Shown here one piece after another: positions 1 through 8,623 of a stretch of DNA of 55,099 nt. The stretch comes from Ruminococcus sp. (GTDB taxonomy: Bacteria > Bacillota > Clostridia > Oscillospirales > Ruminococcaceae): positions 1 through 55,099 of the forward strand of contig JAFWWU010000135.1 of the NCBI GenBank assembly GCA_017523285.1, read 5' to 3'. The position numbers were made by a program, and so were the translations under genes. Each line of letters starts with the position of its first letter. Within the stretch, counting starts at the first letter, position 1. The notes beneath the pieces were generated by a model. That model made no database searches and had not been told where the DNA came from. It worked only from the letters and a program-made list of their open reading frames with translations.

Positions 1-143
1 CACTCTCCTACTCCTTTTTATATACTGCACTTGCATTAATTATGGCGTCAGTTGTTGTTTACATGCATAAAACAAATATCATCAGACTTAAAAACGGAAA
101 TGAAAATAAATTTTCATTCAAATCAAAACATTCAAAGGGGTGA
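1..143 (+). CDS. plsY: PlsY glycerol-3-phosphate acyltransferase, C-terminal end (partial)
   Basis: The open frame enters from the left edge and ends at the TGA at 141-143, giving 46 residues: a hydrophobic last membrane segment and then a basic tail (HKTNIIRLKNGNENKFSF). That tail is typical of the cytoplasmic C-terminus of PlsY, the integral membrane enzyme that acylates glycerol-3-phosphate from acyl-phosphate. The next gene, gpsA, makes glycerol-3-phosphate, and plsY-gpsA is a common pair in Bacillota. The gpsA ribosome binding site (AAAGGGGTGA) overlaps this stop codon, so the two are probably co-transcribed and translationally coupled. Only the tail is visible, so the call leans on the tail pattern and the neighbour. 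Confidence 0.75.
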   Translation, partial: LSYSFLYTALALIMASVVVYMHKTNIIRLKNGNENKFSFKSKHSKG

Positions 144-149
144 TTTTCT

Positions 150-1154
150 ATGGCAAACATTACTATACTTGGCTCAGGCGGATTTGGTCTAAGCCTTGCT
201 GTTATGGCAGAGAGAGCTGGTCACAATGTAACTGTATGGTCCGCATTTCAGTCTGAAATTGACGAAATCAGAGCAAAGGGCGAACATATAAACAAGCTTC
301 CCGGAGTTCTCATTTCAGAAAAAATTGGTCTTACAAGCGACATTTCATGCATTAAAGGCTGTGAGCTTCTCATCTTCGGTATTCCGTCATCATTTATTCG
401 AAGCGTTGCAAAACAGGCTGCTCCATACGTTACAGACGATATGATTATCGCTAACACAGGAAAGGGTCTTGAAGATGAATCGTTCAAGTTTCTCAGTCAG
501 ATTCTTGAAGAAGAGCTTGGAAGTAAAAACATCGTAACACTTTCAGGTCCATCACACGCTGAAGAAGTTGCAAGAGGTATCCCGACTGCTGTTGTAGCCG
601 CTTCTGAAAACGAAGCCGCAGCCGCTGCTGTTCAGAATATACTTGCAAATAAGTTCTTCAGAATATACCTCAGCAATGATGTTATCGGCTGTGAAATCGG
701 CGGTGCATTAAAGAATATCATAGCTCTCTGTGCAGGTATTTGCGATGGTCTGCGTTACGGCGACAACACAAAGGCGGCACTTATGACTCGTGGTATTCAC
801 GAAATCACTCGTCTTGGTATTGCTATCGGAGGCAAGATTACTACTTTCAGCGGTCTTACAGGTATCGGTGACCTTATTGTTACATGTACGAGTATGCACA
901 GTCGTAATCGTCGTGCTGGAATACTTATTGGCGAGGGTTTCACACCTGATGAAGCTGTAAACAAGGTTGGTACAGTTGAGGGTTATTTCTCATGCAAGGC
1001 GGCTTATCACCTTGCACAGAAGCTCGGTATAGAAATTCCTATCACTGAACAGCTTTATAACGTACTCTTTAAAGGTGCAGACGTTAAAAATGCTCTTGAC
1101 ATTCTTATGACACGTCCGAGCAGTTATGAAGTTGATATTGAACAATATAAATAA
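150..1154 (+). CDS. gpsA: NAD(P)+ glycerol-3-phosphate dehydrogenase GpsA
   Basis: 334 residues, the usual family length. It interconverts dihydroxyacetone phosphate and sn-glycerol-3-phosphate, the backbone for phospholipid synthesis. The N-terminal Rossmann fold begins ITILGSGGFGLSLA (GxGxxG). The family signature follows: NTGKGLE (about 111-117), SGPSHAEEVA, and GALKNIIALCAGICDG with the catalytic lysine. A helical C-terminal domain includes SRNRRAG. ATG 150 is chosen because AAAGGGGTGA sits 7 bases upstream. It follows plsY by 6 bases and ends at its own hairpin terminator. Confidence 0.96.
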   Translation: MANITILGSGGFGLSLAVMAERAGHNVTVWSAFQSEIDEIRAKGEHINKLPGVLISEKIGLTSDISCIKGCELLIFGIPSSFIRSVAKQAAPYVTDDMIIANTGKGLEDESFKFLSQILEEELGSKNIVTLSGPSHAEEVARGIPTAVVAASENEAAAAAVQNILANKFFRIYLSNDVIGCEIGGALKNIIALCAGICDGLRYGDNTKAALMTRGIHEITRLGIAIGGKITTFSGLTGIGDLIVTCTSMHSRNRRAGILIGEGFTPDEAVNKVGTVEGYFSCKAAYHLAQKLGIEIPITEQLYNVLFKGADVKNALDILMTRPSSYEVDIEQYK

Positions 1155-1161
1155 ACAGCAA

Positions 1162-1197
1162 AATCCTGAGAAGATTATTTCTTTTCAGGATTTTTTA
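1162..1197 (+). terminator. Rho-independent terminator of plsY-gpsA
   Basis: The inverted repeat AATCCTGA / TCAGGATT is followed directly by a T-rich run (TTTTTTAAT). It lies 8 bases after the gpsA stop. Confidence 0.8.
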
Positions 1198-1210
1198 ATA
1201 TCTAAGGACA

Positions 1211-1333
<123 letters not shown>

Positions 1334-1361
1334 ATAATATTCAGTTTTTATTTAGTAAAAT

Positions 1362-1451
1362 TGGCGCGGAAGGAGGGATTTGAACCCTCGCGCCAGTTTC
1401 CCGACCTACTCCCTTAGCAGGGGAGCCCCTTCACCACTTGGGTACTTCCGC
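1362..1451 (-). tRNA. tRNA-Ser(GCU)
   Basis: Class II tRNA on the minus strand. The acceptor is GCGGAAG/CTTCCGC with encoded CCA, the anticodon stem is CTCCC/GGGAG, and loop CTGCTAA gives anticodon GCT. It has a long variable arm and GGTTCAAATCC T-arm. It sits between two identical tRNA-Ser(UGA) genes and is probably processed from the same transcript. Confidence 0.95.
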
Positions 1452-1463
1452 ACAATTCTATTG

Positions 1464-1552
<89 letters not shown>

Positions 1553-1584
1553 ATATATATACGCTGTATTCATTCAGCTTTATT

Positions 1585-1613
1585 ATTATACCACATAAGA
1601 ATATAATTGTCAA
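1585..1613 (-). promoter_or_regulatory. Consensus sigma-A promoter of the serine tRNA cluster
   Basis: On the minus strand TTGACA (1608-1613), a 17-base spacer, then TATAAT (1585-1590) preceded by TGG, i.e. an extended -10. It matches consensus fully, as expected for a strong stable-RNA promoter, and lies about 33 bases upstream of the first tRNA. Confidence 0.9.
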
Positions 1614-1681
1614 GTATTTTCTTTTATTTTTATTACAAATAGTTTTCAACAATTATGTCAAATTTACCTACATAAATATTG

Positions 1682-1716
1682 CAAAAAAATGAGGTGCTGA
1701 ATACCAGCACCTCATT
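1682..1716 (-). terminator. Terminator of the hydrogenase operon
   Basis: Stem GAGGTGCTG / CAGCACCTC with a 5-base loop. On the minus strand it is followed by ATTTTTTT. It lies just past the hydA stop. Confidence 0.88.
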
Positions 1717-1722
1717 AATATA

Positions 1723-3468
1723 TTACTTGTTGATTGTTCTCTTAACGTATGAAGTATGGAGAATTTCGTGAGCCTTGTGGCTGCCCGGTTCGCCGAAGAA
1801 TTCATCGTAAACTGCCTTAACAGCTGGGTTTTCGTGTGACTTTCTTACCGGCATTGCTGCATCCTGATCATAGAGAGCCTTAGCTCTTTCTGCTCTGAGG
1901 TCAGTAAAGTTTCTTACTGTTGCAGGCTGCTGTGGCTGTCCGCCGCCGTTTACACAACCGCCAGGACATCCCATGATTTCGATGAAGTGGTAATCAGCTT
2001 CACCATTCTGAACCTTAGTAAGAAGCTCGTTAGCATTGCTGAGGCCGCTTGCAACAGCAACCTTAACATCAAGATCGCCAACCTTGTATGTAGCTTCCTT
2101 GATGCCTTCTGTTCCACGAACTTCTGGGAAGTCAACAACATCTGCACCTGTAAGTGTGTGTACAGCTGTTCTGAGAGCAGCTTCCATAACACCGCCTGTT
2201 GCACCGAAGATTACAGCAGCACCTGTTGAAATACCAAGTGGTTCATCGAACTTACCGTCATTAAGAGCAGTAAAGTTGATACCTGCACGCTTGATCATTC
2301 TGCCGAGTTCTCTTGTTGTAAGAGCAAAGTCAACATCAGGAACACCTGCAGCGTTCTGGTCATCTCTGCCGATTTCGAACTTCTTAGCTGTACATGGCAT
2401 AATTGAAACCATAACGATGTTCTTAGGATCAATACCCATCTTTTCAGCGTAGAATGTCTTAGCTGTTGCACCGAACATCTGCTGTGGTGACTTACATGAT
2501 GAAAGGTTGTCAATCATATCTGGGAAATAGTGTTCACAGTACTTGATCCAACCTGGTGAGCAAGAAGTGATAAGTGGAAGCTTACCGCCGTTCTTAACTC
2601 TGTTGATGAATTCTGTTGACTCTTCCATGATTGTAAGGTCAGCAGCAAAGTCTGTATCAAATACCTTGTCAAAGCCAAGGAGTCTGAGAGCAGTAACCAT
2701 CTTGCCTTCTACGTTTGTGCCGATTGGCATATCGAAGCATTCACCGAGAGCAGCACGAACAGCTGGAGCTGTCTGAACGATAACGTGCTTTTCAGGATCT
2801 GCGATAGCAGCAAGAACTTCTGTTGTGTAGTCCTTTTCAGCGATTGCGCCTGTTGGACATACAGCGATACACTGACCGCATGATACACAGCTTGTATCAC
2901 CGAGTCCCATATCAAATGCAGAACCGATAAATGTCTTGAATCCACGCTCGTTAGCGCCGATTACACCGATACCCTGTGTCTTTTCACATACAGCTACGCA
3001 GCGACGGCAAAGGATACACTTGTTGTTATCACGGTACATATGAGCTGCTGAATCATCAATCTCATACTTATTTGTTTCGCCATCGTAATTATCTTCCATT
3101 TCAACGCCAAGCTCGTTAGCGAGTGTCTGGAGCTCACAGTTACCGCTTCTTACACATGATAAGCACTTTCTTTCATGTGTTGAAAGAATAAGCTCAAGAG
3201 TCTTTCTTCTTGAATCGATAACATTAGGTGTGTTTGTACGAATTTCCATACCATCTGTACATGGGTAAACACAACCTGCAACAAGACGGAAGCCTCTGCC
3301 TTCGTTTACTTCTGTGATACAGATACGGCAAGCACCGATTTCGTTGATTTCCTTCATATAGCAAAGTGTAGGAATTTCAATACCTGCGATGTGAGCAGCC
3401 TCAAGGACTGTTGTGCCCTTAGGTACTGATACTTCAACACCATTTACTTTAACTGTTAAATTTTCCAT
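1723..3468 (-). CDS. hydA: [FeFe]-hydrogenase catalytic subunit (HydA/HndD type)
   Basis: 581 residues. It reduces protons to H2 (or the reverse) and, with the two upstream subunits, fits the soluble NAD-linked, ferredoxin-linked trimeric hydrogenases. Domains in order: 2Fe-2S ferredoxin (C36, C47, C50, C66); His-Cys3 4Fe-4S site (H98, C102, C105, C111); two 4Fe-4S clusters (C151/154/157/161 and C194/197/200/204); the H-cluster domain with TSCSPGW (C303), MPCTAKKFE (C359) and MGCPGGCVNGGG (C501, C505); and a short small-subunit-like C-terminus. All H-cluster ligands are present. It is the last gene of the operon, 15 bases after hydB. Electron bifurcation is inferred from subunit make-up, not shown by sequence. 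Confidence 0.95.
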   Translation of the reverse strand: MENLTVKVNGVEVSVPKGTTVLEAAHIAGIEIPTLCYMKEINEIGACRICITEVNEGRGFRLVAGCVYPCTDGMEIRTNTPNVIDSRRKTLELILSTHERKCLSCVRSGNCELQTLANELGVEMEDNYDGETNKYEIDDSAAHMYRDNNKCILCRRCVAVCEKTQGIGVIGANERGFKTFIGSAFDMGLGDTSCVSCGQCIAVCPTGAIAEKDYTTEVLAAIADPEKHVIVQTAPAVRAALGECFDMPIGTNVEGKMVTALRLLGFDKVFDTDFAADLTIMEESTEFINRVKNGGKLPLITSCSPGWIKYCEHYFPDMIDNLSSCKSPQQMFGATAKTFYAEKMGIDPKNIVMVSIMPCTAKKFEIGRDDQNAAGVPDVDFALTTRELGRMIKRAGINFTALNDGKFDEPLGISTGAAVIFGATGGVMEAALRTAVHTLTGADVVDFPEVRGTEGIKEATYKVGDLDVKVAVASGLSNANELLTKVQNGEADYHFIEIMGCPGGCVNGGGQPQQPATVRNFTDLRAERAKALYDQDAAMPVRKSHENPAVKAVYDEFFGEPGSHKAHEILHTSYVKRTINK

Positions 3469-3483
3469 TAAAAATTCCTCCGC

Positions 3484-5382
3484 TTATTTCTTGATAATTG
3501 CCTTGAACTTACATGAATCGATACAAGCACCACACTTAACGCACTTGTCAGTATCGATAGCCATTGCTGCAAGCTTCTTGCCCGGAGCGATATAATCTGT
3601 TCTTTCGATTGCAGATGCAGGACACTGCTTAGCACATAAGCCACAGCCGATACACTGATCCTTTATGATCTCGAAGTGGAGGAGATCCTTACATACGCCA
3701 GCAGGACACTTCTTATCAACAACGTGAGCGATATACTCATCTCTGAAGAACTTGAGTGTTGAAAGAACAGGGTTTGGAGCTGTCTGTCCAAGACCACAAA
3801 GTGAGTTTGTCTTGATGTGGTAGCAAAGCTCTTCAAGCTTGTCGATATCTTCGAGAGTACCCTTACCCTTAGTAATCTTGTCAAGGATTTCGTACATTCT
3901 CTTTGTACCAACACGACATGGAGTACACTTACCACATGATTCATCAACTGTAAATTCAAGGAAGAACTTAGCGATGTCAACCATACAGTTGTCTTCGTCC
4001 ATAACGATAAGACCGCCTGAACCCATCATTGAGCCGATAGCAATAAGGTTATCGTAGTCAATCGGAACATCGAAATGTTCAGCTGGGATACAACCGCCTG
4101 AAGGACCACCTGTCTGAGCAGCCTTGAACTTCTTGCCGTTTGGAATACCGCCGCCGATTTCTTCGATAACAGTACGGAGTGTTGTACCCATAGGAACTTC
4201 AACAAGACCTGTATTGTTGATCTTACCACCGAGAGCGAATACCTTTGTACCCTTTGACTTTTCTGTACCCATTGATGTGAACCATTCTACACCATTGAGG
4301 ATAATCTGTGGGATATTAGCGTATGTTTCAACGTTGTTGAGAATTGTTGGCTTGTTATAAAGACCTTTTTCTGCTGGGAATGGAGGACGTGGACGTGGTT
4401 CGCCTCTGTTACCTTCGATAGAAGTCATAAGAGCTGTTTCTTCACCACATACGAACGCACCTGCACCGAGTCTGAGGTCGATGTCAAATGAGAAGTCTGT
4501 TCCGAAAATGTTCTGACCGAGCATACCAGCTTCACGAGCCTGCTTGATAGCAATTTCAAGACGCTCAACAGCGATTGGGTATTCAGCACGAACATAGATG
4601 TAACCCTGCTTAGCACCGATAGCGTAACCTGCAATTGTCATAGCTTCGAGAACAACGTGTGGGTCGCCTTCGAGAACTGAACGATCCATAAATGCACCCG
4701 GGTCACCTTCGTCAGCGTTACAGCAAACATACTTCATATCTGCATCAGGAACGAGGTTCTTAGCGAGTTTCCACTTCATACCTGTTGGGAATCCGCCGCC
4801 GCCTCTTCCACGGAGACCACTGTCGAGGATTGTCTGGATAACATCATCCTGTGACATTGTTGTAAGAACCTTACCAAGAGCTTCGTAACCATGTCTGCCG
4901 ATGTATTCATCGATACATTCAGGATTGATAACACCACAGTTTCTGAGAGCAACTCTCTGCTGATTCTTATAGAATGCAGTATCATCGAGAGCCTTGATGT
5001 TGTCGCCGTCAACTGTTTCATCATAGAGATATTCCTTAACAGGATTTCCGCCGATGAAGTGCTCGTCAACGATTCTTGTGATATGTTCAACTTCTACTCT
5101 TGAGTAGAATGTTCCTTCCGGATATACGATCATGATCGGACCGAGTGCACAAAGACCGAAACAGCCTGTCTTAACGATCTGAACCTTATCTTTAAGCCCC
5201 TTGCTTTCGATTTCTGAAGCAAGAGCATCTATAATCTGAGTAGAGCCTGATGATGTACAACCTGTACCGCCGCAAACGAGTACATGTCTTTCATATTTTG
5301 AAGATGCACTGTCACTTGTTCTGAGAGCAACTTCGCCCATCATCTTATCTCTGACAGCTTTAAGTTCTTCAAGAGTCTTCAT
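3484..5382 (-). CDS. hydB: NAD-binding flavoprotein subunit of the hydrogenase (HydB/HndC, NuoF-like)
   Basis: 632 residues, the long form found in multisubunit hydrogenases. An N-terminal thioredoxin-like 2Fe-2S domain (C37, C42, C74, C78) precedes a NuoF core with the FMN/NADH glycine loop RGRGGGGFPTG (191-201) and GAGAFVCGEETAL. A 4Fe-4S site follows (ESCGKCTPCR at 481-490 plus C529), then a C-terminal two-cluster ferredoxin domain (C577/580/583/587 and C614/617/620/624). It passes electrons between NAD(H) and the iron-sulfur chain of HydA. It is the middle gene of the operon, 36 bases after hydC, with GGAGG before the ATG. Confidence 0.95.
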   Translation of the reverse strand: MKTLEELKAVRDKMMGEVALRTSDSASSKYERHVLVCGGTGCTSSGSTQIIDALASEIESKGLKDKVQIVKTGCFGLCALGPIMIVYPEGTFYSRVEVEHITRIVDEHFIGGNPVKEYLYDETVDGDNIKALDDTAFYKNQQRVALRNCGVINPECIDEYIGRHGYEALGKVLTTMSQDDVIQTILDSGLRGRGGGGFPTGMKWKLAKNLVPDADMKYVCCNADEGDPGAFMDRSVLEGDPHVVLEAMTIAGYAIGAKQGYIYVRAEYPIAVERLEIAIKQAREAGMLGQNIFGTDFSFDIDLRLGAGAFVCGEETALMTSIEGNRGEPRPRPPFPAEKGLYNKPTILNNVETYANIPQIILNGVEWFTSMGTEKSKGTKVFALGGKINNTGLVEVPMGTTLRTVIEEIGGGIPNGKKFKAAQTGGPSGGCIPAEHFDVPIDYDNLIAIGSMMGSGGLIVMDEDNCMVDIAKFFLEFTVDESCGKCTPCRVGTKRMYEILDKITKGKGTLEDIDKLEELCYHIKTNSLCGLGQTAPNPVLSTLKFFRDEYIAHVVDKKCPAGVCKDLLHFEIIKDQCIGCGLCAKQCPASAIERTDYIAPGKKLAAMAIDTDKCVKCGACIDSCKFKAIIKK

Positions 5383-5418
5383 ATATTTTCCTCCAATTTG
5401 ATAGTAATGATAAAAAAC

Positions 5419-5916
5419 TTAGTCTGCATATTTAGCGAGGATATCATCCACGTCATCAGCTGTAAGACGACCGAAAACATCTTCGTTAACTGTCAGTACA
5501 GGAGCAAGACCGCAAGCACCGATACAACGGCAAGCTTCAAGTGAGAACTTTCCGTCAGCAGTACATTCACCGCCTGCAATACCAAGCTTTTCCTGAAGCT
5601 TGTCATAGATATCGCCTGCGCCCTTAACGTAGCAAGCTGTACCAAGACATACTGAAATCTTATACTTACCCTTTGGATTGAGTGAGAACTGTGCATAGAA
5701 TGTTACTACACCGTAAATCTTTTCAAGTGGAATACCTGTTTCGTTGGAAATAATAGTCTGAACTTCGATTGGAAGATAACCGTAAATTTCCTGTGCTTTC
5801 TGGAGAATCGGCATTAAAGCACCTTTTTCACCTTTTTTTTCCGCAATGACCTCAAGCAGCTGTTTTTCCTGTTCAGGAGTACCGCTGAAAGGCACCTTAG
5901 CTTTTGCTAAACCCAT
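5419..5916 (-). CDS. hydC: NuoE-like 2Fe-2S subunit of the hydrogenase (HydC/HndA)
   Basis: 165 residues, thioredoxin-like 2Fe-2S ferredoxin family. The cluster cysteines are C90 and C95 (SVCLGTACYVKG) and C131 and C135 (CIGACGLAP). The helical N-terminal half is as in NuoE/HndA. It is the first gene of the three-gene hydrogenase operon and has AAGGAGG a few bases before the ATG. It relays electrons next to the flavin subunit. Confidence 0.94.
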   Translation of the reverse strand: MGLAKAKVPFSGTPEQEKQLLEVIAEKKGEKGALMPILQKAQEIYGYLPIEVQTIISNETGIPLEKIYGVVTFYAQFSLNPKGKYKISVCLGTACYVKGAGDIYDKLQEKLGIAGGECTADGKFSLEACRCIGACGLAPVLTVNEDVFGRLTADDVDDILAKYAD

Positions 5917-6070
5917 TTAATGAACCTCCTTATGTGTTATAAACATGGATATTAAAGCAGTAAAAATGTTATAATCTGCGTTGTGATATATAAAATTGGA
6001 AATACCATATAAAACCACGCTGTTTCCGCAATTTGTTGCACACACTTAACTGCATCCATTTAGCCTTTTA

Positions 6071-6079
6071 ATTATACCA
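6071..6079 (-). promoter_or_regulatory. Extended -10 promoter for hydCBA
   Basis: The minus strand reads TGGTATAAT, an extended -10 (TGnTATAAT). The -35 position 17 bases upstream is poor. It lies about 155 bases before the hydC start. Confidence 0.55.
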
Positions 6080-6350
6080 CATTTAAATATAAAATGCTAC
6101 TCCTAAAACTGCACCAAACGCCTGTGGCTTTTTTAGTCACTTTACACAACATAATTTCAACTTTATCAATTAAACGACATTTATAATATCATTTTTTGTT
6201 TATATCGACGTAATTTTACGTCTTTTTTCATTATTATGCAATTTATCATATATCAAAAAGTACATATCATTATACACACTTTGCATATCTTTTGATTATC
6301 TGATGTAATTATTTTACAAAAAATTTATTTTTAATATTTTTATCCGATTA

Positions 6351-6379
6351 TTGACAAAAACACTCTGATAATGTATATT
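6351..6379 (+). promoter_or_regulatory. Promoter of the DUF4250 gene
   Basis: TTGACA (6351-6356), 17-base spacer, TATATT (6374-6379). It lies 70 bases upstream of the ATG at 6450. Confidence 0.75.
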
Positions 6380-6449
6380 AAAATTGTCGGTTATAATGTG
6401 CCTCAGACGGCGTTTTCCGCAATTTTTGATAAGTCTAAGGAGTTTATTT

Positions 6450-6635
6450 ATGGAATTTGCTTCAATACCCAATGATCCTGTTATACTTCTGAGCTATATC
6501 AACACTCAGCTCAGAGATAATTATCCAAGCTTCGAGGAGTTTTGCAAGGCACGCAATATCCCCGAAAAAGAAATATCAGACAAGCTCAGTGCTATCGGCT
6601 ATCATTACAATCCGACACAAAATCAATTCAAATAG
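6450..6635 (+). CDS. DUF4250 small protein
   Basis: 61 residues. It begins with a conserved segment (MEFASIPNDPVILLSYINTQ) and ends YHYNPTQNQFK, matching the pattern I know for the DUF4250 family of small soluble Bacillota proteins of unknown function. ATG 6450 is preferred over an upstream in-frame ATG at 6384 because AAGGAG lies 7 bases before it and the 6384 start would overlap the promoter. A helix-turn-helix-like layout (FEEFCKARNIPEKEISDKL) is suggestive only. It has its own promoter and precedes the repeat protein by 50 bases. Confidence 0.8.
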   Translation: MEFASIPNDPVILLSYINTQLRDNYPSFEEFCKARNIPEKEISDKLSAIGYHYNPTQNQFK

Positions 6636-6685
6636 CACAGGCTACCAAGGGTGTAAAAGCCTATGCGCAATTAATGGGAGGAACT

Positions 6686-7855
6686 ATGAAAAAGAATCTA
6701 TTAAAATCCTGTCTTTCGGCAGGTATGGCTGTTATGCTTCTTATCGGCACAGGAAGCTCATTCAGCTATGACAAGGTTTCAGCAACAGAAACCGAAGCAG
6801 AAAAAGAATATACGCTTTCTTTCGACTTGCAAGGATATGAAAGCGAAGAGCCTTTTGAATCTGTTAAACTTAAAGCAAACAAGAAATACACATTAAGCTC
6901 AGCAGAACCTGACACAGGAAAAGACAGATTCAGCGGCTGGACTTATGATGATTTTTACATTTATGAACCCGGTGATGTTTTCACTATGCCTGCTCAGGAT
7001 GTAACTCTTAAGCCTGTTGTTGTCAATGCTGATCAGGAAGGAATTTACAGCATAATTTACGACTGCGGAGAATATGAATTAAACGGTGTTATCAGCGGTA
7101 ATAAATTTGTACCGAATTCTGCCGCAAAAATTACAACAAATTACTGTTCAAGAGAAGGCTATAATCAATTCGGTTGGACAGACGGCACAAATGTATATAC
7201 TTCAACACAAAAGATTATTATGCCTGAACATGACATTGTTCTTACTCCGAACTGGTTAAAGATTTACAACGTATACTATCAGACGGGGGATGTAGACAAC
7301 ATAAACGGCAAAAACGAAGTTATACTCGAAAAAAGAGAGGGTATAAGCTTTGAGCTTGCTGATTCCGCAAGACTTTCAAGACTCGGCTACAATCTCACAG
7401 GCTGGCTCAGTGATTACGACGGAAAGGTATATCAGACTGAAGAAACTGTAACAATGCCTTCATCAGACGTTCATTATACAGCTGTATGGACCCCTGCACT
7501 TTTCTCTGTTTCGCTCTATTCAAACAATTCAATGAAGCAGAAAATCGTTTCAAAGGAAGAATACAACAGCAAAATGGTGCTTCCTGAATGTAGTTACAGA
7601 TATTATGGATATAAATTCACAGGCTGGAAATATAAAACCGAAATATATCAGCCGGGCGATGAATTTACAATCCCTGCGTTATTCCCGGGACAGTCAGTAA
7701 CGCTTTCAGCACAGTGGGAAGCTGATGCTGATTTTGATACAACAGCAGAAATTGATGTTTTCTCAATGGTTGAAACAAGAAAAAAATTCAACGAAGAAAA
7801 AACAGATGTAAACGACCTTAATCTCGTTTCATCCTATGTAAAGGGAAATTATTAA
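6686..7855 (+). CDS. Secreted protein with InlB B-repeat (Listeria-Bacteroides) domains
   Basis: 389 residues from ATG 6686, which has GGGAGG 4 bases upstream; the open frame extends further but lacks a signal there. A signal peptide is clear (basic KKN, hydrophobic AGMAVMLLIG, likely cleavage after KVSA near residue 33). Four degenerate repeats of about 70 residues follow. Each has GW or FGW (FSGWTYDD, FGWTDGTN, LTGWLSDY, FTGWKYKT), then an acidic or aromatic stretch, a TMP/IMP motif and a final W or V strand, the InlB B-repeat signature. The C-terminus is short and acidic, with no LPXTG anchor or dockerin. It is probably exported or cell-surface; the binding partner is unknown. Confidence 0.8.
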   Translation: MKKNLLKSCLSAGMAVMLLIGTGSSFSYDKVSATETEAEKEYTLSFDLQGYESEEPFESVKLKANKKYTLSSAEPDTGKDRFSGWTYDDFYIYEPGDVFTMPAQDVTLKPVVVNADQEGIYSIIYDCGEYELNGVISGNKFVPNSAAKITTNYCSREGYNQFGWTDGTNVYTSTQKIIMPEHDIVLTPNWLKIYNVYYQTGDVDNINGKNEVILEKREGISFELADSARLSRLGYNLTGWLSDYDGKVYQTEETVTMPSSDVHYTAVWTPALFSVSLYSNNSMKQKIVSKEEYNSKMVLPECSYRYYGYKFTGWKYKTEIYQPGDEFTIPALFPGQSVTLSAQWEADADFDTTAEIDVFSMVETRKKFNEEKTDVNDLNLVSSYVKGNY

Positions 7856-7867
7856 TATAAATTATGA

Positions 7868-7907
7868 AACGCTATATCGCCAAAACGGTGATATAGCGTT
7901 TATTACG
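7868..7907 (+). terminator. Terminator after the repeat protein
   Basis: Perfect 11-bp stem AACGCTATATC / GATATAGCGTT with an additional inner pair, followed by TTATTA. The weak T tract lowers certainty. Confidence 0.6.
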
Positions 7908-7919
7908 GAGGAATCACTT

Positions 7920-8555
7920 ATGAACGCAGTTATATTCGACCTTGACGGAACTTTATGGGATTCGTCGGATGAAGTTGTTATTGCATGGAACGAAGTTCTA
8001 AGCCGTGCCACAGACGGAAAACTTCAGATTGATAAGGAATTTATGCAAAGTATTATGGGAAAGAATATGGAGGAGATAAAAAACAGTATTTTCGCCGATT
8101 ATCCTATTGAAAACATTGATAAAATCTTTGATGACTGTCTTGCAAATGAGCAGATATATCTTCACAAAAGCGGTGCAAAAATCTATCCTCAGCTTGAAGA
8201 AACGCTTATCACTCTTTCCGGAAAATACGAACTTTCAATTGTCAGCAACTGTCAATGCGGATATATCGAGTCGTTTCTCGGCTATTACAGCAATCTTGAA
8301 AAGTATTTTTCCGACAGAGAATGTTATGGCAACACGCTGAAAGAAAAGGACGAAAACATAAAATCTGTCATTATGCGTAATAACTACGAAAAAGTATTCT
8401 ATGTGGGAGATACTCTCGGTGATTATAACAGCGCTACCAAAGCAGGTGCTGTATTTATTCATGCAGATTATGGTTTCGGAGAAGTTCCTCAGGCTGAATA
8501 CAGAATTTCATCGCTAAGTGAGCTTCCTACATTACTTGAAAAAATCACTTCTTGA
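7920..8555 (+). CDS. HAD-superfamily phosphatase (phosphoglycolate phosphatase-like)
   Basis: 211 residues. The HAD motifs are in order: motif I DLDGTLWDS (nucleophile D7, general acid D9), a helical cap (about 18-80), motif II SN (in IVSNCQCG), a lysine region, and motif IV VGDTLGDYNSATKAG. It hydrolyses a small phosphorylated metabolite; the true substrate cannot be read from sequence. CGGAGG precedes the ATG. It appears monocistronic between two hairpins. Confidence 0.88.
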   Translation: MNAVIFDLDGTLWDSSDEVVIAWNEVLSRATDGKLQIDKEFMQSIMGKNMEEIKNSIFADYPIENIDKIFDDCLANEQIYLHKSGAKIYPQLEETLITLSGKYELSIVSNCQCGYIESFLGYYSNLEKYFSDRECYGNTLKEKDENIKSVIMRNNYEKVFYVGDTLGDYNSATKAGAVFIHADYGFGEVPQAEYRISSLSELPTLLEKITS

Positions 8556-8574
8556 TCATTTCAACATAATTAAT

Positions 8575-8599
8575 CAGGGGCGGATTTTTTCCGCCCCTT
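8575..8599. repeat. GC-rich palindrome between convergent genes, copy 1
   Basis: AGGGGCGGA / TCCGCCCCT with a 5-T loop, between the converging HAD and deaminase genes. A very similar palindrome lies at 11694-11714. It could act as a bidirectional transcription stop, but neither side has a strong T tract. Confidence 0.6.
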
Positions 8600-8623
8600 A
8601 ATCATACTTTATTTAATCAGATA

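Larger units (their letters stand above)
5917..6449. other. Intergenic region between divergent hydC and the DUF4250 gene
   Basis: 533 AT-rich bases with no convincing gene. It holds the leftward hydC promoter and an approximately 150-base hydC leader, and the rightward promoter of the DUF4250 gene. The middle (about 6080-6340) is oligo-A/T rich with no clear hairpin or operator that I can defend. Confidence 0.6.

Noticed and set aside
2036..2452. 138-codon plus-strand frame inside hydA
   Set aside because: It is a shadow of the hydrogenase gene in the opposite strand, with no ribosome binding site.
5960..6060. Possible Rex (NADH-responsive) operator in the hydC leader
   Set aside because: TTGTGATATATAAAATTGG offers only one half-site; the inverted partner TCACAA is missing, so a Rex site cannot be supported.
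6636..6685. Possible c-di-GMP riboswitch before the repeat protein
   Set aside because: Only a short AGGCT/AGCCT pairing is present; the conserved GEMM core motifs are absent and the interval is too short.
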